Source of the DNA: Dasania sp. GY-MA-18
GTDB lineage: Bacteria > Pseudomonadota > Gammaproteobacteria > Pseudomonadales > Dasaniaceae
Length of the DNA stretch: 64,000 bases
Direction: 5' to 3'
NCBI RefSeq assembly: GCF_024734385.1
Contig: NZ_JANHAP010000006.1
Location: forward strand, 186,001-250,000
Part shown: in pieces, positions 61,740-64,000 of the stretch
Position numbering within the stretch: the first letter of the stretch is position 1
Layout of the letters: each line of letters starts with the position of its first letter
Notes under the pieces: generated by a model
What the model was told of the DNA's origin: nothing
Databases searched by the model: none
Seen by the model: the letters and a program-made list of their open reading frames with translations, nothing else
Position numbers and translations under genes: made by a program

Positions 61740-63116
61740 ATGAATGATCAGGTGGTAAATTCTGCACAAAACAGTGAGCACTGGACGCGTGCTAATTTTT
61801 TAAAGTTTCTTATCCCCTCGCTATTAGGCGTGGGTTTATTTTTGGTGCCGGTAGAATTTAACGGCAAGATGACCGTATTGCTGGGCATGATGGCCGAGTT
61901 GCTAAAAGCTGCTGTGGGCAGCTCTATGGCGCACTTAACCACCTTTGTATTTGTGACTTCCGCGGTATTGTCATTGTTTTACAGCTTGGCTTCTGAGTCA
62001 TGGACACGCCGAACTCCCGCCTTGGCGGAAATGTTTCAAACTACCCCTATCTGGTTAATCCTGCGGGTTGTGGGTGGTGTTTTCAGTACCATGACCTTAT
62101 TGCAATATGGCCCAGAGTGGGTGATAGGCAAATCTACCGGCGTAACCGCCTTTGTTGATGTGGCCGGTATTATTTTCTGTTTAATAGGTATAGGTTGCCT
62201 GTTGCTTCCTTTGTTAACGGATTACGGCTTTTTAGAGTTTGCCGGCACCATGTTGCGCAAGGTGTTTCAAAAAGTGTTTGGCCTGCCGGGCCGTTCAACT
62301 ATAGATGCGCTGGCCTCGTGGGTGGGCTCGTCCAGTATTGCGGTGTTGGTGACTATACGGCAATACGAAACCGGTTTTTACTCCATGCGTGAGGCCTCGG
62401 TAATCGCTACTAATTTCTCGGTGGTGTCGGTGCCTTTTGTGGTGCTCACCGCGCAAGTGGCGGGTGTGTCGGAATACTTTTTTCAACTCTACGGCGCCAT
62501 GGTGTTGATAGGCGTAATATGCGCCATAGTCACACCTAAACTGCCACCGCTGTCGCGTATCCCCGATGAGTATTACCCGCCGGTAGGTAAGCAAATCAAA
62601 GAAGCTGCCGATGATGGCCGCTCTTTAGGTAGCTGGGCTATAGAGCAGGCATTGGCGCGCGCTTCGAAAGCGCCATCTATTGTTAAAATGCTTAAAAGCG
62701 GTTTTCATAGTTTGTTGGATTTATTTTTTACCATGATGCCCGCCGCTATGGCGATAGAGTTTTTGGCCTTGGCAACTTATGAATACACCACTATTTTCCA
62801 CTTTATCACCACCCCGTTAGTGCCTATTTTAGAATTGTTACAAATCCCTGAGGCACACGCTGCAGCTCCCGGTGTAGTGGTGGGCTTATTGGATCAGTTT
62901 GTACCGGCGATTATTGCTGGCGGTATCGATAACCCGATTACCAGTTTTGTATTGGCGGGCTTATCGGTAACTCAGTTAATTTTCTTTGCTGAATCAGCCA
63001 TTCTGATTATGCGTTCAAAAATTCCCCTAAGCGTACCTCAGCTAATCGCTATTTTTGCTTTGCGTACCACTATAGCGCTGCCTATCTTAACGGTGATTGC
63101 GCATATTATGTTTTAA
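61740..63116 (+). CDS. YjiH-family Gate-domain permease
   Basis: A 458-residue inner-membrane protein with about ten hydrophobic segments. It begins FLKFLIPSLLGVGLFLVPVEFNGKMTVLLG, the YjiH N-terminal pattern. SWVGSSSIAVLVTIRQYETGFYSMREASVIATNFSVVSVPFVV is the Gate/nucleoside recognition region, and GGIDNPITSFVLAGLSVTQLIFFAESAILIMRS the matching second half. The substrate of this family is not established. A terminator precedes it by about 70 bases, and the TonB receptor is the nearest neighbour upstream. A strong terminator follows at 63141. Confidence 0.88.
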   Translation: MNDQVVNSAQNSEHWTRANFLKFLIPSLLGVGLFLVPVEFNGKMTVLLGMMAELLKAAVGSSMAHLTTFVFVTSAVLSLFYSLASESWTRRTPALAEMFQTTPIWLILRVVGGVFSTMTLLQYGPEWVIGKSTGVTAFVDVAGIIFCLIGIGCLLLPLLTDYGFLEFAGTMLRKVFQKVFGLPGRSTIDALASWVGSSSIAVLVTIRQYETGFYSMREASVIATNFSVVSVPFVVLTAQVAGVSEYFFQLYGAMVLIGVICAIVTPKLPPLSRIPDEYYPPVGKQIKEAADDGRSLGSWAIEQALARASKAPSIVKMLKSGFHSLLDLFFTMMPAAMAIEFLALATYEYTTIFHFITTPLVPILELLQIPEAHAAAPGVVVGLLDQFVPAIIAGGIDNPITSFVLAGLSVTQLIFFAESAILIMRSKIPLSVPQLIAIFALRTTIALPILTVIAHIMF

Positions 63117-63140
63117 CGCTAGCTCGTTTTAGTTGTTATA

Positions 63141-63177
63141 AAAAAGCCGCTATTTTTTACAAATAGCGGCTTTTTTT
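63141..63177. terminator. Terminator after the YjiH-type gene
   Basis: A perfect 15-base stem AAAAAGCCGCTATTT / AAATAGCGGCTTTTT with a five-base loop, followed by further T. It lies 24 bases beyond the stop, with A/T on both sides, so it may act in both directions. Confidence 0.93.
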
Positions 63178-63210
63178 GCAAAGAGCGGGGTGATTATTTA
63201 GTTACATAAT

Positions 63211-63529
63211 TAAAAGTTAGCACGATACTAGAAGGCTGAGGCGGGTGCTGTCGCGAAATATAAAAGGGCTGGCCGTGGTAGCGGATGAGACAGCGCAGCG
63301 CCTTAAGGTTCAGTAGCGGACACGGGCGTCTTTTTAGATAAAGAGGGGAGGGGCCAGACCATGTAGCGATGGCACCCGGCTCAGTCATCGGTGTTAGTGA
63401 ATCGTAGTCTTGGCTCAAGTCGCTCTCAACAAAAAAAGCTTGTCTGTTTGCATAGTGAGAAGTTCTTAATTCGGCAATGGCACAAGGTCATTGCTCCATG
63501 ATGGCGGCCTTCCAGGCTGCCTTCACTCC
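63211..63529. repeat. Long repeat unit A (period about 460 bases)
   Basis: This unit reappears at 63671 onward. The block 63238-63295 matches 63698-63755 with one difference in 58, and the block from CATAGTGAGA (63451) to ATGGCGGC matches 63910 onward with four differences in about 58. A GGGGCCAGACCATGTAGCG block in the middle is shared at a different offset, so an indel separates the copies. The unit ends at CCTTCACTCC (63520-63529), which reappears at 63991. A 74-codon minus-strand frame here is shared in part by both copies, but only four of eight substitutions fall on third codon positions, so I do not call it a gene. After the unit lies a CCCCTGCGGGG hairpin (63546-63556). Confidence 0.8.
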
Positions 63530-63670
63530 CGCCTGAGCCCGTCTCCCCTGCGGGGAAAACAGCCGGTCTCAGGCGCTCACTCAGCGCTCATCTTTTATAT
63601 TCCGCAATAACCTTCTGTCATTACCTTTCCATCGTAGTAGATCAAGGTAAATATTTTTTGCCGACAATAT

Positions 63671-64000
63671 TAAAAACTAGCACGATGCGAGAGGGTTGAG
63701 GCGGGTGCTGTCGCGAAATATAAGAGGGCTGGCCGTGGTAGCGGATGAGACAGCGTAGCGACTTAAGGCTCAGTAGCGGACACGGGTACCCTGGAGGGGC
63801 CAGACCATGTAGCGGCGGCATCCGGCTCGGCACTCGGGATTAGTAACCCGCTGCATTGGCTTAAACTTTTCACAGCAAAACACAAAAATATATAACGCTA
63901 ATCTCGTGGCATAGTGAGAAGTTTTTAACCCGGCAATGGCACAAGGTCATTGCTCCATGATGGCGGCGCTGTTCTGCAGGTGGCGGGCTACCTTCACTCC
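63671..64000. repeat. Long repeat unit B, cut by the window end
   Basis: The second copy of the unit above, offset 460 bases in its first block and about 459 in its last conserved block, with a 12-base insertion before CCTTCACTCC. It runs to the last base, so more copies may follow. The 141 bases between the units (63530-63670) hold the small hairpin and nothing recognised as coding. Confidence 0.78.

Noticed and set aside
63194-63833. Two related minus-strand open frames (74 and 63 codons) sharing a CLIRYHGQP...ISRQHPPQPS pattern
   Set aside because: The likeness follows from the DNA repeat itself; substitutions are not concentrated at third codon positions (four of eight), and there are no ribosome sites. 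A real small peptide is not fully excluded.
63211-64000. Integron cassette array as an explanation of the repeats
   Set aside because: No attC-type core pair (GTTAGGC-like with its complement) and no integrase were seen, and the units are not gene cassettes.
63211-64000. CRISPR array
   Set aside because: The repeated blocks are far too long, and there are only two copies with an irregular interior; no cas genes are present.

Overview
The window is a stretch of chromosome from an aerobic, heterotrophic, probably marine gammaproteobacterium. Evidence: htpG, gpsA, sixA, a RimK-type ligase and a HopJ-family gene; many LysR and Lrp regulators; three TonB-dependent receptors; and amino-acid and polyamine catabolism. 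Base composition looks near 50% GC. Genus cannot be fixed by eye; a cellvibrional-type lineage is only a guess. No rRNA, tRNA, CRISPR array, phage or intact insertion sequence was seen.

Layout. 1-1950: an iron-regulated (Fur box) TonB receptor cut by the window edge. 2166-4174: SRPBCC/ArsR pair, HopJ, EamA permease. 4239-9787: heat-shock-promoted htpG, then gpsA-sixA-hydrolase and a PAS-GGDEF diguanylate cyclase. 9885-12599: AEC permease and Lrp regulator divergent from alanine dehydrogenase. 12988-15119: Gate-domain membrane protein, LysR, small protein. 15312-23046: an eight-gene same-strand run: RimK ATP-grasp ligase, M14 deacylase, mini-MscS, retropepsin (RimB-like), PtsP-like enzyme I, DAACS symporter, a secreted unknown and an outer-membrane barrel protein. 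23106-26996: a convergent four-gene ion operon (MscS, CNNM/DUF21, CorA, MscS). 27526-34789: arginine/polyamine/GABA metabolism. 34914-40153: MFS, AraC, and a zinc amidohydrolase paired with a G3E GTPase. 40198-43026: MASE1-CHASE hybrid histidine kinase. 43341-48749: omega-amino-acid transaminase, acylating aldehyde dehydrogenase and malonyl-CoA decarboxylase with a divergent LysR. 48891-54206: periplasmic binding protein, DUF4239 protein, LysR, hydroxyacid dehydrogenase and an AruI-like decarboxylase. 54451-63116: ECF sigma/FecR/TonB-receptor cell-surface signalling set, another TonB receptor and a YjiH permease. 63211-64000: two copies of a ~460-bp-period non-coding repeat, the second running off the window.

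How the genes work together. The most system-like region is 15312-26996. It joins a protein or peptide glutamylating ligase, two putative hydrolases able to reverse or trim such products, a glutamate/dicarboxylate-type symporter, a nitrogen-PTS-type enzyme I, three MscS channels and two Mg2+-type transport proteins. I propose a glutamate-linked modification and osmotic/ion-homeostasis system. The second is 43341-48749, which reads as beta-alanine -> malonate semialdehyde -> malonyl-CoA -> acetyl-CoA, a route that differs from the usual direct oxidative decarboxylation. The AruI-like decarboxylase (52623) and the ureohydrolase/transaminase/GabD operon (27526-31454) together fit the arginine transaminase route to succinate.
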